A stretch of DNA of 64,000 nt, taken from JBPYFK01 sp051984675 (GTDB lineage: Bacteria; Actinomycetota; Actinomycetes; Mycobacteriales; Pseudonocardiaceae). Each line of letters starts with the position of its first letter. Position 1 is the first letter of the stretch. Shown here in pieces: positions 26,018 through 33,238 of the stretch. The translations under genes and the position numbers were made by a program. Below the pieces are notes generated by a model that was given only the letters and a program-made list of their open reading frames with translations, ran no database searches and was not told the DNA's origin. The stretch is taken from positions 20,944-84,943 of the forward strand of contig JBPYFK010000035.1 of the NCBI GenBank assembly GCA_051984675.1. Direction: 5' to 3'.

Positions 26018-26947
26018 CTACCGTGCGCAGGTGCTTCCGGGGAAAGCCCGCGAGATCTTCTCCTGGGTGTCCTCGTCGGCCGGGGTGTAGGTGGCCATCC
26101 TGATCTCCGAGCGCCGCCCGAACCACAGGTACGTGTAGTCGAAGCGCAGGACGCCGACGTCCGGGTGCAGGAAGCGCTTCGTGAGGTTGCGCGGAGCCTG
26201 CACCTCGTGCTGGTTCCACAGCGCCTCGAACTCCGCCGACTGCTCCCGCAACCGCTTCACCAGGCACTTCCATCCCGGCTCTGCCACGTGCTGGGCCATC
26301 GCGGCGCGGAACTGGGCGACCGAGCGCGGAGCGGTGTCATCCCAGTCCACCACCCGTGCCCGCCATGCCGGCCGGGTGAAGCACAGCAGCAGCGAGTTGC
26401 GTTCCTCGAACGGGATGTCGTCGACTCCGCCCATCAGCCAGTCGTAGCCGCGGTTGTAGGCCAGGATGTCGGTTCGGGCGTTCTGGACCACGACGGGGAA
26501 CGGTTCCAGCTGTCGCAACATCACGTGGACGGCGGACGGGATCGCCCGGCACTCCTTGTCCACGGTGGGTTCGGGCGCTCCCGCCAGGGTGAACAGGTGC
26601 GCGCGCTCGTGCGGGTCCAAGCGCAGGGTGGTGGCGATCGCTTCGAGCACCTGCTCGGACGCACGGATGTCCCGCCCCTGTTCGAGCCACGTGTACCAGG
26701 TGACGCCGACACCGGCGAGCTGCGCGACCTCCTCACGGCGCAGGCCCGGCGTGCGGCGCCGGCCGCCGATCGGCAGGCCGACCTGGTCCGGGGTGATCCG
26801 CTCCCGCCGGCTGCGCAGGAACGCGGCGAGTTCGCGGCGGCGAACGGTCGCTTCGTCCCGCGCGGACGGCGCCTTCCCGGGCGCCGCGCCGTTCGGACGC
26901 ACCTCGGCCGGGGTGTAGGCAGGGCGCTGCCGTAGCGAGCTGGTCAT
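26018..26947 (-). CDS. XRE-type regulator with MmyB-like ligand-binding domain
   Basis: 309-residue transcription factor. A lambda-repressor-like HTH (TPGLRREEVAQLAGVGVTWYTWLEQGRDI, about residues 65-95) is followed by the MmyB-like PAS-type domain (PFPVVVQNARTDILAYNRGYDWLMG, FTRPAWRARVVDWDD, KRFLHPDVGVLRFDYTYLW). Regulators of this class typically repress or activate a divergent oxidoreductase or transporter gene. Here the divergent neighbour is a DHA2 efflux pump starting 101 bp away, with three operator-like repeats between. Confidence 0.9.
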   Translation of the reverse strand: MTSSLRQRPAYTPAEVRPNGAAPGKAPSARDEATVRRRELAAFLRSRRERITPDQVGLPIGGRRRTPGLRREEVAQLAGVGVTWYTWLEQGRDIRASEQVLEAIATTLRLDPHERAHLFTLAGAPEPTVDKECRAIPSAVHVMLRQLEPFPVVVQNARTDILAYNRGYDWLMGGVDDIPFEERNSLLLCFTRPAWRARVVDWDDTAPRSVAQFRAAMAQHVAEPGWKCLVKRLREQSAEFEALWNQHEVQAPRNLTKRFLHPDVGVLRFDYTYLWFGRRSEIRMATYTPADEDTQEKISRAFPGSTCAR

Positions 26948-26973
26948 AGTGACACTCTCGCACGCGCCGTATC

Positions 26974-27021
26974 CTGTTACCAGTTAGTCCTGATACCTGG
27001 ATAACCACACTCTGGTACCAG
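26974..27021. promoter_or_regulatory. three copies of CTG-N-TACC-N-G operator
   Basis: CTGTTACCAG (26974-26983), CTGATACCTG (26990-26999) and the perfect palindrome CTGGTACCAG (27012-27021) lie in the 101-bp divergent region between the MmyB-like regulator and the DHA2 pump. These are probably the regulator's binding sites. Confidence 0.7.
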
Positions 27022-27048
27022 GCTCGCGCCCCGGCCACGGTAGTACAC

Positions 27049-28542
27049 ATGACCTCGCGAACGCCCGGCTCCCGAACCGGGGCCACGGACAGTCACGAGC
27101 TGTCCCCCGCCGGCCTGCTCACGGTGCTGCTGGGGGCGGCACTCCCGCTCATCGACTTCTTCATCGTCAACGTCGCGCTACCGACCATTGACGCGGACCT
27201 GCACACCACGACCGCGACCCTGGAACTCGTCGTCGCCGGCTACGGCATCGCCTACGCGTCGCTGCTGGTGCTCGGCGGCCGGCTCGGCGACGCCTGGGGA
27301 CGGCGTCGCCTGTTCCTCACCGGGCTGACCGCGTTCACGATCAGCTCACTGGTCTGCGGACTCGCTCCGACAGCGGTCACCCTCGTACTGGCCAGGGCCG
27401 CGCAAGGTGCGTCCGCGGCGATGATGCTTCCCCAGGTGCTGTCGATCATACAGGCGACCACCTCCGGCGAGCGGCGGTCGCGGGCGCTGGGGCTGTACGG
27501 GGCCACCGGCGGTATCTCCACCATCATCGGGCAGCTGCTCGGCGGGGTGCTGGTCTCGGCGAACATCGCCGGCACCAGCTGGCGGCCGATCTTCCTGGTC
27601 AACGTGCCGATCGGCCTGGTCGGTTTGCTGCTGGCCAAGCGGACGCTCCCGGAGAACCGGGCGGCCAACCCGCTGGGCGTGGACGGTCGGGGGACCATCC
27701 TGTTCGGCGTGACGCTGGTGGCGCTGCTGGTCCCGCTGATGGAGGGCCGTGCGCTCGGATGGCCGGTGTGGTGCTGGCTCCTGTTGGCCGCCACCCCGCT
27801 GCTGGCCGCGGCGTTCCTGGCGGTGCAGCGCAACGTCGAGCGTGCCGGAGGGGTGCCGTTGCTGCCACCTTCGATCATGCGGATGCCCAGCATGCGCCGC
27901 GGGCTCGTGGTCGGAGTCCCGTTCTTCGTCGGGTTCGGCGCGTTCATGTTCGTTTACGCCGTCACCGTCCAGGACGGCCTGCACCTGGGACCGTTGGGCG
28001 CCGGCATCGCGCTCACGCCGATGGCACTGGGATTCTTCGCGGCTTCGGTGACCAGCAGCCGCGTGGTCGCCCGGTTCGGGCCGCACGTGATCGGCGCTGG
28101 GGCGGTGCTGCAGACAGTCGGACTGGTGCTGGTCATCGCCACGATGGTTCTGGAGTGGCCGCGCCTAGGGCCGCTGGACATGGCACCCGGCCTGCTGCTG
28201 GCCGGCGTCGGCCAGGGGCTGACCATGACGACGCTGTTCCGTGTGGTGCTCTCTGGGGTGCCGGCGGACCGTGCGGGCGTGGGAAGCGGAGCGCTCACGA
28301 CCACCCAGCAGACGTCGCTCGCTCTCGGGGTCGCCACACTCGGAAGCCTGTTCGCAGTGTTGAGCGAGCCGCACGTCCTCGGTATCCAAGGCGCGTTCGT
28401 GCTGGTGATCTCGGTTCAGGCGGTGGTGGCTGTCGGAATCGCGCTGGCCGGAAGGACGCTGCCCGATCCCCGCGTCCCTTCCACTGTGGAGGTGCACTCG
28501 GCAGACGGCGCCGGCGAGGAGTACTCCCACGCAGCGGCCTGA
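27049..28542 (+). CDS. DHA2-family MFS efflux transporter (14 TM)
   Basis: 497-residue major facilitator protein of the EmrB/QacA drug:proton antiporter branch. LIDFFIVNVALPTIDADLH in helix 1, the loop motif LGGRLGDAWGRRRLFLTG and PQVLSIIQATTSGERRSRALGLYGATGG before helix 5 are characteristic. Divergently transcribed from the MmyB-like regulator, which probably controls it. The transported compound is unknown. Ends just before a bidirectional terminator. Confidence 0.92.
   Translation: MTSRTPGSRTGATDSHELSPAGLLTVLLGAALPLIDFFIVNVALPTIDADLHTTTATLELVVAGYGIAYASLLVLGGRLGDAWGRRRLFLTGLTAFTISSLVCGLAPTAVTLVLARAAQGASAAMMLPQVLSIIQATTSGERRSRALGLYGATGGISTIIGQLLGGVLVSANIAGTSWRPIFLVNVPIGLVGLLLAKRTLPENRAANPLGVDGRGTILFGVTLVALLVPLMEGRALGWPVWCWLLLAATPLLAAAFLAVQRNVERAGGVPLLPPSIMRMPSMRRGLVVGVPFFVGFGAFMFVYAVTVQDGLHLGPLGAGIALTPMALGFFAASVTSSRVVARFGPHVIGAGAVLQTVGLVLVIATMVLEWPRLGPLDMAPGLLLAGVGQGLTMTTLFRVVLSGVPADRAGVGSGALTTTQQTSLALGVATLGSLFAVLSEPHVLGIQGAFVLVISVQAVVAVGIALAGRTLPDPRVPSTVEVHSADGAGEEYSHAAA
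28480..28490. repeat. 11-bp palindrome TCCAC-T-GTGGA
   Basis: Perfect copy of the dispersed motif, inside the 3' end of the DHA2 transporter gene (codons for Ser-Thr-Val-Glu). Confidence 0.6.
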
Positions 28543-28551
28543 TCCGTGCGG

Positions 28552-28584
28552 CAGGGGTTCCCGCACGCCGTGCGGGAACCCCTG
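28552..28584. terminator. bidirectional terminator, 14-bp stem
   Basis: CAGGGGTTCCCGCA (28552-28565), loop CGCCG, TGCGGGAACCCCTG (28571-28584). Perfect stem placed 10 bp after the DHA2 stop and 6 bp beyond the stop of the convergent small membrane protein gene. Confidence 0.85.
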
Positions 28585-28589
28585 GATGC

Positions 28590-28712
28590 TCAGTTCGTCG
28601 ACGGGTCCTCCGTCTGCTTCTTCTCCCAGACCCACGCACCCACGAAGACGGTGGCGGCGATGATGGCGGTGGTCACGACGACCCTGCCGATGATGCGAAG
28701 CACGGCGGACAC
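28590..28712 (-). CDS. 40-residue single-pass membrane protein
   Basis: Small protein starting at a GTG (28712) with a good GGAAGGG ribosome site: VSAVLRIIGRVVVTTAIIAA begins an N-terminal amphipathic part and one membrane helix through VFVGAWVW, followed by a short charged tail KKQTEDPSTN. It lies 95 bp downstream of the MHS transporter on the same strand, so it is plausibly a small accessory subunit (inference). I do not recognise a named family. Confidence 0.6.
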   Translation of the reverse strand: MSAVLRIIGRVVVTTAIIAATVFVGAWVWEKKQTEDPSTN

Positions 28713-28807
28713 GTTCCCTTCCGGTTGCTCGTTGGAGTCCTTCCGAAAGACACGGTGCCGCAGCGACGAGTGTCCGGTCCTCCAACCGCCCGGAACAGGA
28801 CCAAAGA

Positions 28808-30103
28808 TCACTCGTTTGGATGCGTGGCGCGGCCGGGCATCAGCATCAGCGCTCCCAGCGCCAGGACACAGCAGATCACGATGTACCAGCTGATGCTCGT
28901 GCTCGATCCGGTGCTTGCCAGCAAGGCGGCCGCGATCAGCGGCGCCGGCCCGCCCGCGATGACCGACGCGAGTTGGTAGCCCAGCCCGGCGCCGCTGTAG
29001 CGGACGTTGGTGCCGAAGCATTCCGCGATGAGTGCCGCCTGCGGGCCGTACTGCATGTCGTGGAAGATCAGCGAGACCACGATCGCGAGCAGCACCAGAC
29101 CGTCTATGCGCGTGTCGAGCAACCCGAAGTACGGGAACGCGAACAAGCCGGTCAGCACGATTCCCGTCCCATACATGAGCTTGCGTCCCAGGATGTCCGA
29201 CAGGTACCCGAACAGCGGGACGCTGATCAGGCCGATCGCTGCGGCGATGAGGGTGTCGGTCAGCACGTCGCTGCGGGACAAGTGCAGGTGCTTGGTCCCG
29301 TAGGTCAGCACGAACGTCACGAAAAGGTAGAACGGTGCTTGCTCCGAGAGCCGGACAAACGCGGCGCTGAACACTTCCCGCGGATGATCGCGCAGGGCGG
29401 CCCATACCGGCTGCTTGACGACCTCGCGACGCTCTCGGGCGGCTTCGAACGCGGGACTTTCCATCACGCGCAGTCGTACGTAGAGACCGACGCCGATGAG
29501 CACGATGCTGAGCAGGAACGGAATCCGCCATCCCCACTGCTCGAAGCCATGACCGGTCAGCGCGCTCATCAGCTCCACGATGCCGGTGGACAGGATCAGC
29601 CCGATCGGGACACCCAGCTGCGGCCAACTCGCCATCAGGCCCTTGCGGCGCTGCGATCCCCACTCCATGGCGATCAGCACCGAACCGCCCCACTCGCCGC
29701 CGACACCGATGCCCTGCAGCACCCGCAGGAGCGTGAGCAGGATGGGTGCGGCCAGCCCGATGCTCTGGTAGCCCGGCACCAGGCCGATGACGAAGGTCGC
29801 CGCGCCCATCAGCACGAGCGTGCTGATCAGTGTCGCTTTGCGGCCGATCCGATCGCCGTAGTGCCCGAAGATCGCGGCGCCGACCGGGCGAGCCGCGAAC
29901 CCGACGAACAGGGTCGCGAAGGAGTCGAGCACACCGGTGGTTTCCCCGACCTTCGGGAAGAACTCGGCGGGGAAGACCAGTGCCGCCGTAGTGCCGTAGA
30001 GGAAGAAGTCGTACCACTCGATGGTCGTGCCGATCGTGCTCGCGACGGCGGCTCGCCAGCGCTGCGTGCGGGTGACCTGGTCGACTGTTGACGAACCGTC
30101 CAT
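28808..30103 (-). CDS. MHS-family MFS transporter (metabolite:H+ symporter)
   Basis: 431-residue symporter of the shikimate/proline-betaine/alpha-ketoglutarate permease (MHS) family. Signatures are TIGTTIEWYDFFLYGTTAAL in helix 1, FAARPVGAAIFGHYGDRIGRK, and RVLQGIGVGGEWGGSVLIAMEW in helix 4-5. The ATG at 30103 has GGAGG upstream; the longer open frame to 30172 lacks one. Next to the phenylacetate cluster, so an aromatic-acid substrate is attractive but unproven. Confidence 0.9.
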   Translation of the reverse strand: MDGSSTVDQVTRTQRWRAAVASTIGTTIEWYDFFLYGTTAALVFPAEFFPKVGETTGVLDSFATLFVGFAARPVGAAIFGHYGDRIGRKATLISTLVLMGAATFVIGLVPGYQSIGLAAPILLTLLRVLQGIGVGGEWGGSVLIAMEWGSQRRKGLMASWPQLGVPIGLILSTGIVELMSALTGHGFEQWGWRIPFLLSIVLIGVGLYVRLRVMESPAFEAARERREVVKQPVWAALRDHPREVFSAAFVRLSEQAPFYLFVTFVLTYGTKHLHLSRSDVLTDTLIAAAIGLISVPLFGYLSDILGRKLMYGTGIVLTGLFAFPYFGLLDTRIDGLVLLAIVVSLIFHDMQYGPQAALIAECFGTNVRYSGAGLGYQLASVIAGGPAPLIAAALLASTGSSTSISWYIVICCVLALGALMLMPGRATHPNE

Positions 30104-30238
30104 GGCGCTGAGCCTCCATTGGCTTAGCCACTCGGCCAGTGTGGGTGGCGAGAATGATGATGCTTCAATCACCCGATGTCAATGCTGGACCGGGTCCGCC
30201 CCTACCCTGCCTCGTGATCATCGCACGGAGACGGTTTT

Positions 30239-30257
30239 GATCATGGTTCTCATGATC
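30239..30257. promoter_or_regulatory. inverted repeat GATCATG-GTTCT-CATGATC
   Basis: Perfect 7-bp arms (30239-30245, 30251-30257) in the 183-bp gap between the paaK 3' end and the MHS transporter start; low GC of the arms favours an operator of the transporter over a terminator. Confidence 0.45.
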
Positions 30258-30286
30258 CGACCACGAGTCGATCGGAATCGAACCGG

Positions 30287-31696
30287 TCATTCGTCCATAG
30301 TGGACCGTTGGTCGACGACCCGGCGGAGCTTGCCGACCGAGCGCTCCAGCGTGTCCGGGTCGACGATGGCCACCTCGGCGGTCACGCCGACGCCATCCTT
30401 GACGGCCTTGACCAGGACCTCCTCGGCGGCGACGCGTTGTTCGGCGGTGCTGTCCTCGCGCGCCTCGACCTGGATCGTCATGCGGTCCAGGCGGCCCTCG
30501 CGGGTCAGGAGCAGCTGGAAATGCGGTGCGAGGCCGTCGATGCGCAGGACGAGCTCCTCGATCTGGCTGGGGAAGACGTTCACCCCACGCAGGATGATCA
30601 TGTCGTCGCTGCGGCCGGTGACCTTGTGCATCCGGCGGAACGTGGGCCTGGCGGTGCCTGGGAGCAGGCGGGTGAGGTCGCGAGTGCGGTAGCGGATGAT
30701 CGGCAGCGCCTGCTTGGTCAGCGAGGTGAACACGAGCTCTCCTGGCTCGCCGTCCGGCAGTGCGGTGCCGTCGATCGGGTCGATGACCTCCGGGTAGAAG
30801 TGGTCTTCCCAGATGTGCAGGCCATCCTTGGTTTCCACGCACTCGTTGGCCACGCCCGGCCCCATCACCTCGGACAGCCCGTAGATATCGACCGCGTCGA
30901 TGCCCACGGCCTCCTCGATCTCCCGGCGCATCGCCTCGGTCCAGGGCTCCGCCCCGAAGATGCCGATCCGCAGCGAGGTCGCACGCGGGTCGATGCCCTG
31001 GCGGCGGAACTCGTCGATCAGCGTGAGCATGTAGGAGGGGGTGACCATGATGATCTCGGGTTGGAAGTCCTGGATGATCCGCACCTGCCGTGCGGTCATG
31101 CCGCCGGAGGCCGGGATGACGGTGCATCCCAGCCGCTCCGCGCCGTAATGCGCACCCAGCCCGCCGGTGAACAGCCCGTAGCCGTAGGAGATGTGGACCT
31201 TGTGGCCGGGACGCCCGCCGGCGGCGCGGATCGACCGGGCGACGACGTCGGCCCAGACGTCGAGATCGTGCTGGGTGTAGCCGACCACGGTGGGCTGGCC
31301 GGTCGTGCCGCTGGAGGCATGCACCCGCCGGACTTCGGACATCGGGACCGCGAACATGCCGAACGGGTAGTTGTCCCGCAGGTCCGCTTTGGTCGTCGTG
31401 GGAAAGCGGGCCAGATCCGCCAGGCTCTGGCAGTCCTCCGGCCGCACCCCCGCCTCGTCGAACTTGCGGCGGTAGAACGGCACGTTCTGGTACGCGTGCT
31501 GCAACGTCCACTGTAGACGATCTAGTTGCAGGGCTGCCAGTTCCCCTTGGCTGAGCCGTTCCGCGCTGTCGAGCGCGGCCCTGTCGAGTCCTGCGCCGTC
31601 GAGTCCTGCGCTGTCGAGTCCTGCGCCGTCGAGTGCCGGGCTGTCGGGTGCCGGCCAGCCGGGCTCTGGGTTGGCGGATGCGGTCGTCCCCGTCAT
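30287..31696 (-). CDS. paaK: phenylacetate--CoA ligase
   Basis: Activates phenylacetate to phenylacetyl-CoA, the entry step of the aerobic pathway; 469 residues. Adenylation signatures are HASSGTTGQPTVVGYT (phosphate loop), GIFGAEPWTEAMR, DIYGLSEVMGPGVANEC and GRSDDMIILRGVNVFPSQIEELVL, which match PaaK closely. The first 45 residues are an unusual low-complexity tract (repeats like AGLDS/AGLDG) encoded by six 15-bp units. It overlaps paaI by 4 bp (ATGA), so paaI-paaK is one transcript reading leftwards from the operator at 32164. Confidence 0.93.
   Translation of the reverse strand: MTGTTASANPEPGWPAPDSPALDGAGLDSAGLDGAGLDRAALDSAERLSQGELAALQLDRLQWTLQHAYQNVPFYRRKFDEAGVRPEDCQSLADLARFPTTTKADLRDNYPFGMFAVPMSEVRRVHASSGTTGQPTVVGYTQHDLDVWADVVARSIRAAGGRPGHKVHISYGYGLFTGGLGAHYGAERLGCTVIPASGGMTARQVRIIQDFQPEIIMVTPSYMLTLIDEFRRQGIDPRATSLRIGIFGAEPWTEAMRREIEEAVGIDAVDIYGLSEVMGPGVANECVETKDGLHIWEDHFYPEVIDPIDGTALPDGEPGELVFTSLTKQALPIIRYRTRDLTRLLPGTARPTFRRMHKVTGRSDDMIILRGVNVFPSQIEELVLRIDGLAPHFQLLLTREGRLDRMTIQVEAREDSTAEQRVAAEEVLVKAVKDGVGVTAEVAIVDPDTLERSVGKLRRVVDQRSTMDE
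31566..31655. repeat. six 15-bp tandem units in the 5' part of paaK
   Basis: Units such as CTGTCGAGTCCTGCG and CCGTCGAGTCCTGCG run head-to-tail in frame from 31566 to 31655 and encode the pentapeptide-type repeat (A/G)LD(S/G)(A/P) at the PaaK N-terminus. Confidence 0.85.
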
Positions 31697-32139
31697 GGCC
31701 CCACTTCCCCTGTCGTTGCTGTTTCCTCGCTGCGGCGCTGGATGCTACGGCTGTGCCCGCGAAACTCCGCGACAACCGGCGCGTCTGGTTCCTCCCCGCG
31801 CCGCACGGTGATGTCGTAGATTCCACTGCGCCCGAAGTGCGTGCGCTCCTCGGCGAATGCGTACAGGACGTCACCTTCGTAGCTGGGGGCGACGAAGGTG
31901 ATCTGGGCGCTGGCGGCGACGGTGACCGGGCCGTAGCTGTTGCAGGCGCACGCGAACGCGGTGTCGGCCAGCAGGAAGACGTACCCGCCGTGTGCGATGG
32001 AATGGCCGTTGACCATGGCCGCGGTGACGCGCATCCGCGCTGTCGCCGTGCCGTCGCTGGCCTCCACGAGTTCGATGCCCAGCGCGCGGGAGGCGTGGTC
32101 GTCGTCGAACATGGCTCGGGTCGGACCCGCGATGGTCAC
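31693..32139 (-). CDS. paaI: hydroxyphenylacetyl-CoA thioesterase
   Basis: 148-residue hot-dog-fold acyl-CoA thioesterase. MVNGHSIAHGGYVFLLADTAFACACNS is the PaaI active-site region (HGG plus the helix with Asp), and RSGIYDITVRR matches the C-terminal strand. PaaI releases CoA from dead-end hydroxyphenylacetyl-CoA species and relieves CoA trapping. First gene of the leftward paaI-paaK unit, with the PaaR-like operator 25 bp upstream of its start. Confidence 0.9.
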   Translation of the reverse strand: MTIAGPTRAMFDDDHASRALGIELVEASDGTATARMRVTAAMVNGHSIAHGGYVFLLADTAFACACNSYGPVTVAASAQITFVAPSYEGDVLYAFAEERTHFGRSGIYDITVRRGEEPDAPVVAEFRGHSRSIQRRSEETATTGEVGP

Positions 32140-32163
32140 CGCGCCTCACCGCCTTGCATACTG

Positions 32164-32177
32164 ACCGAACAGTCGGT
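32164..32177. promoter_or_regulatory. TetR-type (PaaR-like) operator, site 1
   Basis: ACCGAACAGTCGGT, arms ACCGA/TCGGT, between divergent paaI and the paaH-like gene. Two further copies precede paaZ and paaA, so one TetR regulator probably controls all three units; the regulator gene itself is not in the window. Confidence 0.8.
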
Positions 32178-32269
32178 TATTAAGTGCAGTGTTCGGCCTG
32201 GCTGGCCGGATGTCAACCCGGTCCTGCGACAAGGTACCGGGACCGGGAACCGAACGGGAGAGCGTGGCT

Positions 32270-33115
32270 ATGCCGCAGGTGGGTGTTGTGGGCGGTGGTC
32301 GGATGGGAGCCGGGATCGCCCAGGTCTTCCTCATGCTCGGAGCCGACGCCGTGCTCGTGGAAAGCGGTGAGCAGAGCGCTGCGGCCGCGCGCGAGCGGGT
32401 GCACGAGGGGCTGCGAGGGGCGCAGCGGCGAGGCAAGCTGGGGACAGAACCGTCCACTGTGCTCGATCGACTGCGCGTGGTGACCAGTCTGGAGCTGTTG
32501 CCGGCCTCCGCCGACCTCGTCGTGGAGGCCGTGCCGGAAGATCCCGAGGTCAAGGTCAAGGTCCTCGGCACGGTGGAAGGCACGGTGTCCCGCGAAACCG
32601 TGCTCGCGACCAACACCAGTTCGCTGTCGGTCGCGGAGTTGGGCAACGCGCTGGAACGCCCGGACCGCTTCCTCGGCATGCACTTCTTCAATCCAGTTCC
32701 CGCCTCGAAGCTGGTGGAGATCGTCGTGGCACCCGCGACCAGCCGGTCAGCTCGGGAAAGGGCGCGGGAGTGGGCGCGGGCGCTGGGCAAGACCGACATC
32801 GTCGTCCAGGACTCGCCCGGTTTCGCCACCAGTCGCCTGGGCGTTGCGCTCGGGCTGGAAGCGATCCGCATGCTCGAAGAGGAGGTCGCGGACGCGGAGT
32901 CTCTCGACACCGCGATGGAGCTCGGATACCGCCACCCGATGGGGCCGCTGCGGTCCACCGATCTCGTGGGCCTGGACGTGCGGCTGGCGATCGCGGAGTA
33001 CCTGCGCGGCCGGCTCGGCGAGCGGTTCGCGCCGCCTCAGCTGCTGCGGGACAAGGTCGCCAAGGGAGACCTGGGACGCAAGACTGGGCAGGGCTTCTAC
33101 ACCTGGGCCGAGTGA
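32270..33115 (+). CDS. paaH: 3-hydroxyacyl-CoA dehydrogenase (PaaH-like)
   Basis: NAD-dependent 3-hydroxyacyl-CoA dehydrogenase, 281 residues. The Rossmann motif VGVVGGGRMGAGIAQVF opens the protein; NTSSLSVAEL, FLGMHFFNPVPASKLVEIV (catalytic His region) and the C-terminal domain GYRHPMGPLRSTDLVGLDV follow, ending GRKTGQGFYTW. In the phenylacetate pathway such an enzyme oxidises 3-hydroxyadipyl-CoA; assignment to that step rests on location. The ATG at 32270 with GGGAGAGCG upstream is chosen over an in-frame extension. Confidence 0.87.
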   Translation: MPQVGVVGGGRMGAGIAQVFLMLGADAVLVESGEQSAAAARERVHEGLRGAQRRGKLGTEPSTVLDRLRVVTSLELLPASADLVVEAVPEDPEVKVKVLGTVEGTVSRETVLATNTSSLSVAELGNALERPDRFLGMHFFNPVPASKLVEIVVAPATSRSARERAREWARALGKTDIVVQDSPGFATSRLGVALGLEAIRMLEEEVADAESLDTAMELGYRHPMGPLRSTDLVGLDVRLAIAEYLRGRLGERFAPPQLLRDKVAKGDLGRKTGQGFYTWAE

Positions 33116-33176
33116 TCGGCGGCGCCGGTCCGGGTGATTGTGCTTGAGCCCGAGATACGCCAGAATCAAATTACCA

Positions 33177-33206
33177 ACCGAACGGTCAGTAAAGCGACCG
33201 GTCAGT
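33177..33206. promoter_or_regulatory. PaaR-like operator, site 2 plus half site
   Basis: ACCGAACGGTCAGT at 33177-33190 and a second, weaker ACCGGTCAGT at 33197-33206, 33 bp upstream of the paaZ start codon. Confidence 0.75.
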
Positions 33207-33238
33207 GGATCGGTGCCGGCGAGGAGGGCGCGACGGTC

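Noticed and set aside
28590..30131. Long minus-strand frame covering the MHS transporter region
   Set aside because: It is a shadow of the transporter gene except for the last 40 codons, which form a separate small gene.
33134..33238. N-terminal extension of PaaZ
   Set aside because: It would cover the PaaR-like operator and lacks a ribosome site; GAGGAGG supports the ATG at 33239.
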